64,000 nucleotides of DNA, taken from positions 9,114,001-9,178,000 of the forward strand of contig NZ_CP187232.1 in assembly GCF_049674955.1 (NCBI RefSeq), given 5' to 3'. Shown here piece after piece: positions 8,209 to 15,724 of the stretch (position 1 is the first letter of the stretch; each line of letters starts with the position of its first letter). Origin of the DNA: Sphaerisporangium viridialbum. Its GTDB lineage: Bacteria > Actinomycetota > Actinomycetes > Streptosporangiales > Streptosporangiaceae. Below the pieces are notes generated by a model. That model did not search any database. It saw nothing but the letters and a program-made list of their open reading frames with translations, and was not told the origin of the DNA. The translations under genes and the position numbers were made by a program.

Positions 8209-9089
8209 CAGGACACCTCCAGCAGCCCGGCGGCGGTGTCGACGGCCGCGGCCACGTCGTCGTCGGGCGGGTAGAGCAGCGCGCGCCCGACCACGAGACC
8301 GCGCACGCCGGGAAGCCGCAGCGCCTTGCTCCACGAGGAGTACACCTGGTCGGGGGCCGCGGTCGGGTCGCCGCCGAGCAGCAGGGTGGGCAGGGTGGTC
8401 GCCTCCATGACCCGCTCCATCTCGTCGATGACCGGGATCTTCAGCCAGGTGTGCGCGGAGGTCGCGCCGAGCCCCTGGCCGACGTGGATGGCGTGGATCA
8501 TGCCCTCGGGGGACAGGTCGTGGTGGACGACGCCCTCGTCCCTGTGGGACCAGAACGGCTCGACCATGGCGACCAGCCCCTCTCTGGCCAGGCTGGTCAC
8601 GGCGCGCGAGCAGGACTCCAGCGTGTCCGCCGTCTCGGCGGACCGCAGGCCGACGCGGCAGAGCATCTTGCCCCCGTCGAGCCGCATGCGGACGATCGAC
8701 TCGGTGTCGTAGGCGGTGAAGCGGTCGTCGAACTCGAAGGCCGTGCCGTGGAGGCCGCCGCGGTTCATCGACCCGATCACCACCTTGCCGTGCAGGGCGC
8801 CGAGCAGGAGCAGGTCCTCCACGATGTCGGGGGTGGCGAGCAGGCCGTCGACCCCCGGCCGTGCCAGCGCGACGCACAGCCGGTCGAGCAGGTCGATGCG
8901 GCTGGCCATGGCCATCGGCCGCCCGCGCACGCCGAGCGCACCTCTGGCCGAGTGGTCGGCCGCGATGATCAGGATCTGGTCCCGGTCGGCCAGCAGCGGC
9001 CTGCGCCGGCGTTCCGCCGCGGCCTGGGCGATCTTCTCGGGGTACCTGGCGCGGTACTCGGCCAGCCTCCTGCGGTCCTCGTCACGCAT
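8208..9089 (-). CDS. Cgl0159-family (beta/alpha)8 aldolase-like protein of inositol catabolism
   Basis: About 293 residues. It matches the Cgl0159-type TIM-barrel family related to class I aldolases: LIIAADHSARGALGV near the start, GSMNRGGLHGTAFEFDDRFT in the middle, then TWLKIPVIDEMERVMEATT with a candidate Schiff-base Lys, and PTLLLGGDPTAAPDQVYSSW. Placed between iolC and iolB, it probably replaces IolJ, which cleaves phosphorylated 2-deoxy-5-keto-gluconate to DHAP and malonate semialdehyde; that role is inferred from position and family. I take the second ATG (9089) because GGGGG sits six bases upstream; an ATG at 9095 would abut it. Confidence 0.85.
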   Translation of the reverse strand: MRDEDRRRLAEYRARYPEKIAQAAAERRRRPLLADRDQILIIAADHSARGALGVRGRPMAMASRIDLLDRLCVALARPGVDGLLATPDIVEDLLLLGALHGKVVIGSMNRGGLHGTAFEFDDRFTAYDTESIVRMRLDGGKMLCRVGLRSAETADTLESCSRAVTSLAREGLVAMVEPFWSHRDEGVVHHDLSPEGMIHAIHVGQGLGATSAHTWLKIPVIDEMERVMEATTLPTLLLGGDPTAAPDQVYSSWSKALRLPGVRGLVVGRALLYPPDDDVAAAVDTAAGLLEVS

Positions 9090-10026
9090 GGACATCCCCC
9101 GATAGCACGCTTTCGACCTCCTTGACCGTGGGCATCGCCGGCGCGCAGGCGAGCCGTCCAGCGACGATCGCCCCCGCCGCGTTGGCGAAGCGCAGGGTCT
9201 CCGCGAGGCTCCGGCCGGCCAGCAGGCCGTCGCACAGCGCGCCGCCGAACGCGTCGCCCGCGCCGAGCCCGTTGACCACCTCGACCGGCACCGGCGGCAC
9301 CTCCACGGTCTCCCCGGCCGTCATGCCCAGCACGCCTCCCGACCCTCGCTTCACGACCGCCAGCTCGACGCCCTGGTCGAGCAGCGCCCTGGCCGCCTCG
9401 TACGGCTCGCGCGTGCCGGTGGCCACCTCGCACTCGTCGAGGTTTCCCACGGCCACGGTGACGTGCCGCAGAGCCTGGCGTACCCATTCTCGTGCCGCTT
9501 CGGGCGACGTCCAGAACGTGGGGCGGTAGTCGAGGTCGAGCACGGTCAGCGGCGCGCGGCCTCTGGCCTCCCAGGCGGCGAAGTGGGCGCTTCTGGACGG
9601 CTCCTCGGACAGCCCGGTGACCGTCGCCCAGAACAGGCGCGCGTCCCTGATCGCGGCGAGGTCCAGCTCGTGCGGGTGGATCTCCAGGTCGGGTGCCTTG
9701 GGATAGCGGTAGAAGTACAGCGGGAAGTCCTCCGGCGGCCGGATCTCGCAGAACGTCACCGGCGTCGGCAGCCCCGGCACCTCGGTGACATGGCGGTCGT
9801 CCACGCCGTACGAGCGCAGCGCGTCGTGGAGGAACTCCCCGAACGGGTCGGCCCCGGTGCGGGTGATCACGGCGGACGCGCGGCCCAGCCTGGCGGCGGC
9901 GACCGCGACGTTGGCGGGGCTGCCGCCGAGGTACTTGCCGAAGGTCTCGACCTCGCGCAGCGAGACGCCGACCTGGAGGGGGTAGATGTCAACGCCCATC
10001 CTGCCCATCGTGAGCACCTCGGTCAT
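9082..10026 (-). CDS. iolC: 5-dehydro-2-deoxygluconokinase
   Basis: 314 residues, PfkB/ribokinase family. It phosphorylates 2-deoxy-5-keto-gluconate with ATP. Both family signatures are present: GGSPANVAVAAARLGRAS near residue 34 and VVNGLGAGDAFGGALCDGLL near residue 250, whose GAGD Asp is the catalytic base. Its 3' end overlaps the next gene by 8-14 bp and its ATG overlaps the upstream stop by 4 bp. Confidence 0.95.
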   Translation of the reverse strand: MTEVLTMGRMGVDIYPLQVGVSLREVETFGKYLGGSPANVAVAAARLGRASAVITRTGADPFGEFLHDALRSYGVDDRHVTEVPGLPTPVTFCEIRPPEDFPLYFYRYPKAPDLEIHPHELDLAAIRDARLFWATVTGLSEEPSRSAHFAAWEARGRAPLTVLDLDYRPTFWTSPEAAREWVRQALRHVTVAVGNLDECEVATGTREPYEAARALLDQGVELAVVKRGSGGVLGMTAGETVEVPPVPVEVVNGLGAGDAFGGALCDGLLAGRSLAETLRFANAAGAIVAGRLACAPAMPTVKEVESVLSGDVHA

Positions 10027-10991
10027 GCGGGGCCTTCCACGCCGTACCCGGGCAGACCGGATCCCGGCACCGCCTCGGGGGCGGGGCGCGAGAGAGCCGA
10101 AAGGTACGCCAGGCTCTCGCGGACCGCGGCCTGTGGCCCCTCGCCGCTCGCCGGCTCGCCGTCGAGGACGACGTCCTGCTCCATGACGTACCAGCCCTGG
10201 TAGCCGGCGTCGCCGAGCCGGGTCACGATGCCCGCCACGTCCACGTCGCCCCTGCCGAGGGGGCGGTAGACGCCGGCGCGCACGGCGTCGGTGTAGGTGA
10301 GCCCGCCCGCGCGGACCTGCTCGGCGAGCGTGGCGTCCACGTCTTTCAGGTGAACGTGTGCGACTCTGGCTGCTGCCCTGGACACCAGGTCAAGCGGGTC
10401 GGTGCCCCCGATGAGAAGGTGGCCGGTGTCCAGGCAGAGTGGCATCTCGGAGCCGTCGAGCACCCGGTCGACCTCGTCACGCGTCTCGATCATGGTGCCG
10501 ACGTGCGGGTGGAGGGTGACGGCCCGCTCGAAGCGCTCCGCCGCCTCCATCACGCGCCCGAGATTGGCCAGGAGCGTTTTCCAGCCCTCGGCGTCGAGCA
10601 CGGGCCGCTCGTCGTAGCCGTCGGCGCCGGTCGCCGCCGCCAGCACGACCGTCCCCACGTCACCCTCGGCGAACGCCCGAAGCGTGGCCTGCGCCTCCGG
10701 CACCGGGTCGTACGCGGGATCGTGCAGCACCACCGGGACGAAGCCGCCGATGCCGCTCAGGCCGTACGACTCAAGGAGCGTGCGGCGGTGTTCGGGAGAC
10801 GGGGGCAGGAAGCCGTCGGGGCCCAGCTCGGTGGCGGTCAGGCCGAGCGCGCGCATCTCGCCGAGTACGCGGTCGCGGCCGAGTTGGTGGCCCCAGCCAG
10901 GCACCTCGCAGACCCCCCATGAGATCGGCGCGGCGGCGATCCGCACCGGGCCGGTCGATGCGCCTGTGCCCGGGGCGGCCGGGGCGCTCAT
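10023..10991 (-). CDS. iolE: TIM-barrel isomerase/dehydratase, probable inosose dehydratase
   Basis: 322 residues, AP-endonuclease-2/xylose-isomerase-like barrel. IAAAPISWGVCEVPGWGHQL and EMRALGLTATELGPDGFLP match IolE-type proteins; metal ligands are expected in LHPHVGTMIET, LCLDTGHL and AHVHLKDVD. IolE dehydrates scyllo-inosose to the trihydroxy-dione. Position between iolG and iolC supports this, although related sugar isomerases share the fold. It starts 4 bp inside the iolG end. Confidence 0.85.
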   Translation of the reverse strand: MSAPAAPGTGASTGPVRIAAAPISWGVCEVPGWGHQLGRDRVLGEMRALGLTATELGPDGFLPPSPEHRRTLLESYGLSGIGGFVPVVLHDPAYDPVPEAQATLRAFAEGDVGTVVLAAATGADGYDERPVLDAEGWKTLLANLGRVMEAAERFERAVTLHPHVGTMIETRDEVDRVLDGSEMPLCLDTGHLLIGGTDPLDLVSRAAARVAHVHLKDVDATLAEQVRAGGLTYTDAVRAGVYRPLGRGDVDVAGIVTRLGDAGYQGWYVMEQDVVLDGEPASGEGPQAAVRESLAYLSALSRPAPEAVPGSGLPGYGVEGPA

Positions 10992-11971
10992 ACGGTCACC
11001 TCCGCGACCCGCACCGGGCGCCCGGTGCTCCTGGACAGCTCGGCCGCCTCGGCGACGCGCAGGGCGGCGAGGGCGTCCTGGACGGTGCAGGGGCTCTGCC
11101 CGCCATCGCGCACGCTGTCGAGGAAGGCCCCGATCTCGGTGACGTACGCCGCCTCGAAGCGGGCGCCGAAGTCGGGCCACGCCTCGCCGCGGGGGAACTC
11201 GGCGGCGGGCTCGGCCGAGGTGAGGGGCACGCGGTCGTCCAGCCCGACGACCACCGTGTCACGTGTGCCTGCGAGCTCCATCCGCACGTCGTACCCCGCG
11301 CCGTTGTAACGAGACCCCTGCATCGTCACCAATGTGCCGTCGTCGAGGGTCAGCAGCGCGGCGCTGGTGTCCACGTCGCCGGCCTCCGCGAAGAACGCGG
11401 CCCCCCGGTTGGCCCCCGTGGCGTACACCGACTCGACCTCGCGGCCGGTGACCCAGCGCAGGATGTCGAAGTCGTGGATGTGGCAGTCGCGGAAGATGCC
11501 GCCGGAGAGGGGGATGTAGGCGGCGTCCGGCGGCCGGGGGTCGGCGGTCAGCATGTGGACCCTGTGCAGCTCGCCCACCTGGCCGCCGCGCAGCGCCCGG
11601 CGCGCGGCGGCGTACCCGGCGTCGAAGCGCCGCTGGAAGCCGATGTGGACGAGCGTGCCGCTGCGGGCGGCCGCCTCGACGACGCGCGCGGTCTCCTCGA
11701 TGCCCGGCGCGACGGGTTTCTCGCAGAACACCGGGATCCCGGCGTCGCAGGCCCTGCGGATCAGCTCCGCGTGGGTTGAGGTGGGAGTGGCCACGACCAC
11801 GGCGTCGGCCTCGAACGCGTCCCCGACCAGCGCGCCGACCCGGCCCGCCACCTCCTTGGCCCGCACCTCGTCGGCGTCCGACACGATCAGCTCGCCCACT
11901 TCCGGATGGGCGGCGAGCGTCGTCGCGTGGAACGCTCCGATGCGGCCAAGACCCAACAGACCCACACGCAT
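10988..11971 (-). CDS. iolG: Inositol 2-dehydrogenase, Gfo/Idh/MocA family
   Basis: 327 residues. It oxidises myo-inositol to scyllo-inosose with NAD, the first catabolic step. The N-terminal Rossmann motif GLLGLGRIGAFHA, the substrate-binding EKP (PVFCEKPVAPG) and the catalytic region GGIFRDCHIHDFDILRWVTG are all in place. First gene of the operon, with GGAGG at ideal spacing before its ATG. No iolA homologue or inositol transporter is in the window, so those functions must be encoded elsewhere. Confidence 0.92.
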   Translation of the reverse strand: MRVGLLGLGRIGAFHATTLAAHPEVGELIVSDADEVRAKEVAGRVGALVGDAFEADAVVVATPTSTHAELIRRACDAGIPVFCEKPVAPGIEETARVVEAAARSGTLVHIGFQRRFDAGYAAARRALRGGQVGELHRVHMLTADPRPPDAAYIPLSGGIFRDCHIHDFDILRWVTGREVESVYATGANRGAAFFAEAGDVDTSAALLTLDDGTLVTMQGSRYNGAGYDVRMELAGTRDTVVVGLDDRVPLTSAEPAAEFPRGEAWPDFGARFEAAYVTEIGAFLDSVRDGGQSPCTVQDALAALRVAEAAELSRSTGRPVRVAEVTV

Positions 11972-12013
11972 ACTGCCTCCGCGGCTCGATCAGCTCATCA
12001 CGACCCGTCCACA

Positions 12014-12042
12014 GTTCTAAGTATCAGAATGCCGGGAGTCAA
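12014..12042 (-). promoter_or_regulatory. Promoter of the iol operon
   Basis: On the minus strand TTGACT (12042-12037) and TAGAAC (12019-12014) are 17 bp apart; transcription would start about 36 bases before iolG. The -10 side overlaps an imperfect inverted repeat with outer arms TTCT/AGAA, and a second imperfect repeat, TCTGA-ATG-TCAGG, lies just upstream near 12052-12064. These are plausible sites for an inositol-responsive repressor, whose gene is not in the window. Confidence 0.55.
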
Positions 12043-12183
12043 GAATTTGTCCTGACATTCAGACGAACTATGGTCTTGGCGACGTCGTGAGCCGCCGGGG
12101 GCCGCACGCGATGGCCCGCACACGCGGGAGCCCGGACGTTCCACGGTTACGGGAAGATCCGGGCCCCCGGGACGGGAGGTCGG

Positions 12184-12507
12184 TCACCACCATCGCGCCC
12201 GTCCCGGCGCGGCGTTTTTCTCCTCATGGGTGCCGACCGGCCGCAGGTCCTCGCCCGCGAGCTCGCGGGCCGTCCACTCGGGGTGCTCTCCCCCGTCTTC
12301 CTCATGGCGGCCCTCGGTCCCGGCCGCACGCGCCTCGGCGGCGGTGAGCTCGGGTGCGTGCGGCGCGTGCCTGGCGTCAGGAGTCACCGGCCACTGCGTG
12401 TGCTCGCCCCTTATGCCGCAAAGAACGATGGTGACGAGCGCGACTCCCAGCGCCGACGCGACGACCATCACTCCGAGGACCACCACCACGATGTTGCCCG
12501 GATCCAT
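12184..12507 (-). CDS. Small membrane protein, hypothetical
   Basis: 107 residues. One N-terminal membrane helix (NIVVVVLGVMVVASALGVALV, continuing TIVLCGI) is followed by a hydrophilic, charged, His/Glu-rich tail likely in the cytoplasm. The ATG is preceded by GGGGGA. It is divergent from the class I fumarase gene. The plus-strand open frames over it are Arg/Pro-rich shadows. I do not recognise a family. Confidence 0.6.
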   Translation of the reverse strand: MDPGNIVVVVLGVMVVASALGVALVTIVLCGIRGEHTQWPVTPDARHAPHAPELTAAEARAAGTEGRHEEDGGEHPEWTARELAGEDLRPVGTHEEKNAAPGRARWW

Positions 12508-12713
12508 GATTTCCCCCGATCTTGGATGTCGCGCGTACTTTCATTATCGAACGCACATATCAACGCATTCGACCCGCATGTGATGGAGGGACGCCACCTC
12601 TACGCCAAGGTTGTGCCAAGTGTGCACAGCCCCGCGTCAGGAGGACGTCACAGGGAGCCGTACCCTGCACAGGACGGCGGCGAGCGCGCCACGAATACGG
12701 AGGAGCACAGGCG

Positions 12714-14369
12714 ATGCCCGAGTTCGACTACACCGACCTGCTTCCGATGGGCCCCGATGAGACGGAATATCGTCTGATCACGGCTGAGGGGGTGCGGAAG
12801 GTCGAGGCGGCGGGCCGTACGTTCCTGGAAGTGGACCCGGAGGCGCTGCGTCTCCTGACCAAGACCGCGATTCACGATATTTCGCACTATCTGCGGTCGT
12901 CCCACCTCGCCCAGCTCCGCAAGATCATCGATGATCCCGAGTCCAGCGGCAACGACAGGTTCGTGGCCCTCGACCTGCTCAAGAACGCGAGCATCTCGGC
13001 CGGCGGCGTGCTCCCCATGTGCCAGGACACCGGCACCGCGATCGTGATGGGCAAGCGCGGCCGCCACGTGCTCACCGACGGCGCCGACCCCGAGCACATC
13101 TCGCGCGGCGTCTACGACGCCTACACCGAGCTGAACCTCAGGTACTCCCAGATGGCCCCGCTGACCATGTGGGACGAGAAGAACACCGGCAGCAACCTCC
13201 CGGCCCAGATCGAGCTCTACGCCGAGGACCCGCACGGCCACCCCGACGAGTACAAGCTGCTGTTCATGGCCAAGGGCGGCGGCAGCGCCAACAAGTCCTT
13301 CCTCTACCAGGAGACCAAGGCGGTGCTCAACGAGAAGCGGATGCTCCGGTTCCTGGAGGAGAAGATCCGCTCCCTCGGCACCGCCGCGTGCCCGCCGTAC
13401 CACCTGGCGGTGGTCGTGGGCGGCACCAGCGCCGAGTACGCGCTGAAGACCGCGAAGTACGCCTCCGCGCGCTACCTCGACACGATCCCCACAGAAGGCT
13501 CCCCCTCGGGTCACGGCTTCCGCGACCTGGAGCTGGAGAAGAAGGTCTTCGAGCTCACCCAGAAGCTCGGCATCGGCGCGCAGTTCGGCGGCAAGTACTT
13601 CTGCCACGACGTGCGGGTGATCCGGCTCCCCCGGCACGGCGCCTCGTGCCCGGTGGCGATCGCCGTCTCGTGCAGCGCCGACCGGCAGGCCCTCGCCAAG
13701 ATCACGCCGGAGGGCGTCTTCCTGGAGAAGCTGGAGACCGACCCGGCGCGCTTCCTGCCCGAGACGACCGACGAGCACCTCTCGGACGACGTGGTGTCCA
13801 TCGACCTCAACCGGCCCATGAGCGAGATCCTCGCCGAGCTCACGCGCTACCCCGTGAAGACCCGGCTCTCGCTGACCGGCCCGCTCGTCGTCGCCCGTGA
13901 CATCGCGCACGCCAAGATCGGTGAACGGCTCGACGCCGGCGAGGAGATGCCGCAGTACCTGAAGGACCACGCCGTCTACTACGCCGGACCGGCCAAGACA
14001 CCCGAGGGGTACGCCTCGGGGTCCTTCGGCCCGACGACCGCCGGCCGCATGGACTCCTACGTCGAGCGCTTCCAGGCCGAGGGCGGGTCCCTGCTGATGC
14101 TGGCCAAGGGCAACCGCTCCAAACAGGTCACCGAGGCCTGCCAGAAGTACGGCGGCTTCTACCTCGGCTCGATCGGCGGCCCGGCCGCCCGGCTCGCGCA
14201 GGACTGCATCAGGAAGGTGGACGTCCTCGAATACGCGGAGCTCGGCATGGAGGCCGTCTGGAAGATCGAGGTGGAGGACTTCCCCGCGTTCATCGTGGTC
14301 GACGACAAGGGCGCAGACTTCTTCGAGGACACCAGTGGCCCCGTGCTCACCATCGGTCGCCGAATCTGA
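12714..14369 (+). CDS. fumA: Fumarate hydratase, class I (iron-sulfur)
   Basis: 551 residues, the size of single-chain class I fumarases. It interconverts fumarate and malate using a [4Fe-4S] cluster. Candidate cluster cysteines are Cys103 (PMCQDTGTAI), Cys226 (TAACPPYHLAV) and Cys320 (AVSCSADRQA), matching the spacing in the E. coli FumA family. The C-terminal swivelling domain carries TTAGRMDSYVERFQAEGG and KYGGFYLGSIGGPAA. GGAGGAG precedes the ATG by eight bases. A class II fumarase lies 3.6 kb downstream, so the cell has both oxygen-sensitive and oxygen-stable forms. Confidence 0.95.
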   Translation: MPEFDYTDLLPMGPDETEYRLITAEGVRKVEAAGRTFLEVDPEALRLLTKTAIHDISHYLRSSHLAQLRKIIDDPESSGNDRFVALDLLKNASISAGGVLPMCQDTGTAIVMGKRGRHVLTDGADPEHISRGVYDAYTELNLRYSQMAPLTMWDEKNTGSNLPAQIELYAEDPHGHPDEYKLLFMAKGGGSANKSFLYQETKAVLNEKRMLRFLEEKIRSLGTAACPPYHLAVVVGGTSAEYALKTAKYASARYLDTIPTEGSPSGHGFRDLELEKKVFELTQKLGIGAQFGGKYFCHDVRVIRLPRHGASCPVAIAVSCSADRQALAKITPEGVFLEKLETDPARFLPETTDEHLSDDVVSIDLNRPMSEILAELTRYPVKTRLSLTGPLVVARDIAHAKIGERLDAGEEMPQYLKDHAVYYAGPAKTPEGYASGSFGPTTAGRMDSYVERFQAEGGSLLMLAKGNRSKQVTEACQKYGGFYLGSIGGPAARLAQDCIRKVDVLEYAELGMEAVWKIEVEDFPAFIVVDDKGADFFEDTSGPVLTIGRRI

Positions 14370-14404
14370 CAAAATCTGACGGAAGATCTCAACAGAGAAT
14401 CGGC

Positions 14405-15679
14405 ATGGCCTCTACAGGCGGCGATAAACAAATCGGTAAGCTGCCACCCATGCGCGCCCCGTCCGGATACGAGCTAGCCTCGCGTTACCGGCTCGTAGAG
14501 CCGGTCGGCCGCGGCGGCATGGGCACCGTCTGGCGTGCGCACGACGACCTGCTCGACCGTGACGTGGCTGTCAAGGAGGTGCGCCTCCCGCTGGTCCTCG
14601 ACGAGGAGCTGCGGGCCGAGCTCTGCGCCCGCACCGAGCGCGAGGCCCGGGCGACCGCCATGGTGGCCCACCCCTCGGTGATCACCGTCTTCGACGTCGT
14701 CACCGAGGACGACCGGCCCTGGATCGTCATGGAGCTCCTCCACGCGCGATCGCTGGAAGACCTGGTCAAGGAGCAGGGGCCGCTTCCCCCGCGCCGCGTC
14801 GCCGAGATCGGCCGCCAGGTGCTCGGCGCACTGCGGGCCGTGCACGCCAAGGGCATCCTGCACCGCGACGTGAAGCCCAGCAACGTGCTGGTGACCGAGG
14901 ACCGCGCGGTGCTCACCGACTTCGGCCTGGCCGCCCTCGAGGGCGACGCGTCGATCACGCAGGCCGGCATCGTGCTCGGCTCCGCCGGCTACATCGCCCC
15001 CGAGCGCGTCCTCGGCGACAAGGCAAGCCCCGGCGCCGACCTGTGGTCGTTCGGCGCCACCCTGTACACCGCCGTCGAGGGCCGCGGCCTGCACGGCAGG
15101 CGTACGGCCGCGGCGGCGCTGGCCGCGCTCACCAGCGGTGAGCCGATCCCCATGGACAAGGCGGGGCCGCTCGCCCCCATCCTGCGCGGCCTGCTTCAGA
15201 TCGACCCGGGAGCCCGGCTCGACGGCATGCGCGCCTCGCTCATGCTCGCCCGCGTGGCGGCGGGCGGCTCGGCCGAGGAGCCGCTCGGAGGCCCCGCCCA
15301 CCGCACGTCGCCCCGCCAGCAGCCACCGGCCACGATGGGCGGCATGCCGCCGCCCGCGCCGCACGCCTCGATGGGCGCCCTGTCGCCGTCGTCCCCGTCC
15401 TCGCCTTCGCCCCGCAGGCCGTCCCACCGGGGTCAGCACCGGGCCGACGCCAGGCCCGACGCCCGCCCGGTCTACCTGCCGCCCCGCGATCCCGGCCCCG
15501 TGCCGCAGCCCCGCATGCCCCGCAGGGCCGCCGAAGGGGTGCACCGCAAGCCGCCGGAAGTCGCGCCGGGCCGCCGCCGGGCTCCCGCGAACCCCGAGCT
15601 GAGCCAGGTGATGCGCCAGCTGTCCGATATCGTGCGCATGGTCCTGCCGCGCCGCTTCTGGCCAAAAAATATGCGTTAG
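14405..15679 (+). CDS. Serine/threonine protein kinase, soluble
   Basis: Up to 424 residues. A Hanks-type kinase domain covers about residues 28-285: glycine loop VGRGGMGTVWRA, ATP-binding Lys in DVAVKEV, catalytic HRDVKPSNVL, metal-binding DFGLA, and APERVLG. The C-terminal ~140 residues are Pro/Ser/Arg-rich and apparently disordered; there is no membrane helix or PASTA domain. The region after APE (EGRGLHGRRTAAAALAAL) departs from the usual RPPF/Y-containing stretch. The start could be ATG 14405 or ATG 14450; neither has a strong Shine-Dalgarno, and the later one leaves the usual short lead into the kinase domain. Confidence 0.88.
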   Translation: MASTGGDKQIGKLPPMRAPSGYELASRYRLVEPVGRGGMGTVWRAHDDLLDRDVAVKEVRLPLVLDEELRAELCARTEREARATAMVAHPSVITVFDVVTEDDRPWIVMELLHARSLEDLVKEQGPLPPRRVAEIGRQVLGALRAVHAKGILHRDVKPSNVLVTEDRAVLTDFGLAALEGDASITQAGIVLGSAGYIAPERVLGDKASPGADLWSFGATLYTAVEGRGLHGRRTAAAALAALTSGEPIPMDKAGPLAPILRGLLQIDPGARLDGMRASLMLARVAAGGSAEEPLGGPAHRTSPRQQPPATMGGMPPPAPHASMGALSPSSPSSPSPRRPSHRGQHRADARPDARPVYLPPRDPGPVPQPRMPRRAAEGVHRKPPEVAPGRRRAPANPELSQVMRQLSDIVRMVLPRRFWPKNMR

Positions 15680-15724
15680 TGCGTCGAAAGCAATTCACAA
15701 GTCACTGTCGCTATCTTCTTACTC

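Noticed and set aside
12648..14372. 574-aa ORF antisense to the class I fumarase
   Set aside because: Val/Gly/His-rich composition typical of the frame opposite a high-GC gene; the sense frame is an unambiguous fumarase.
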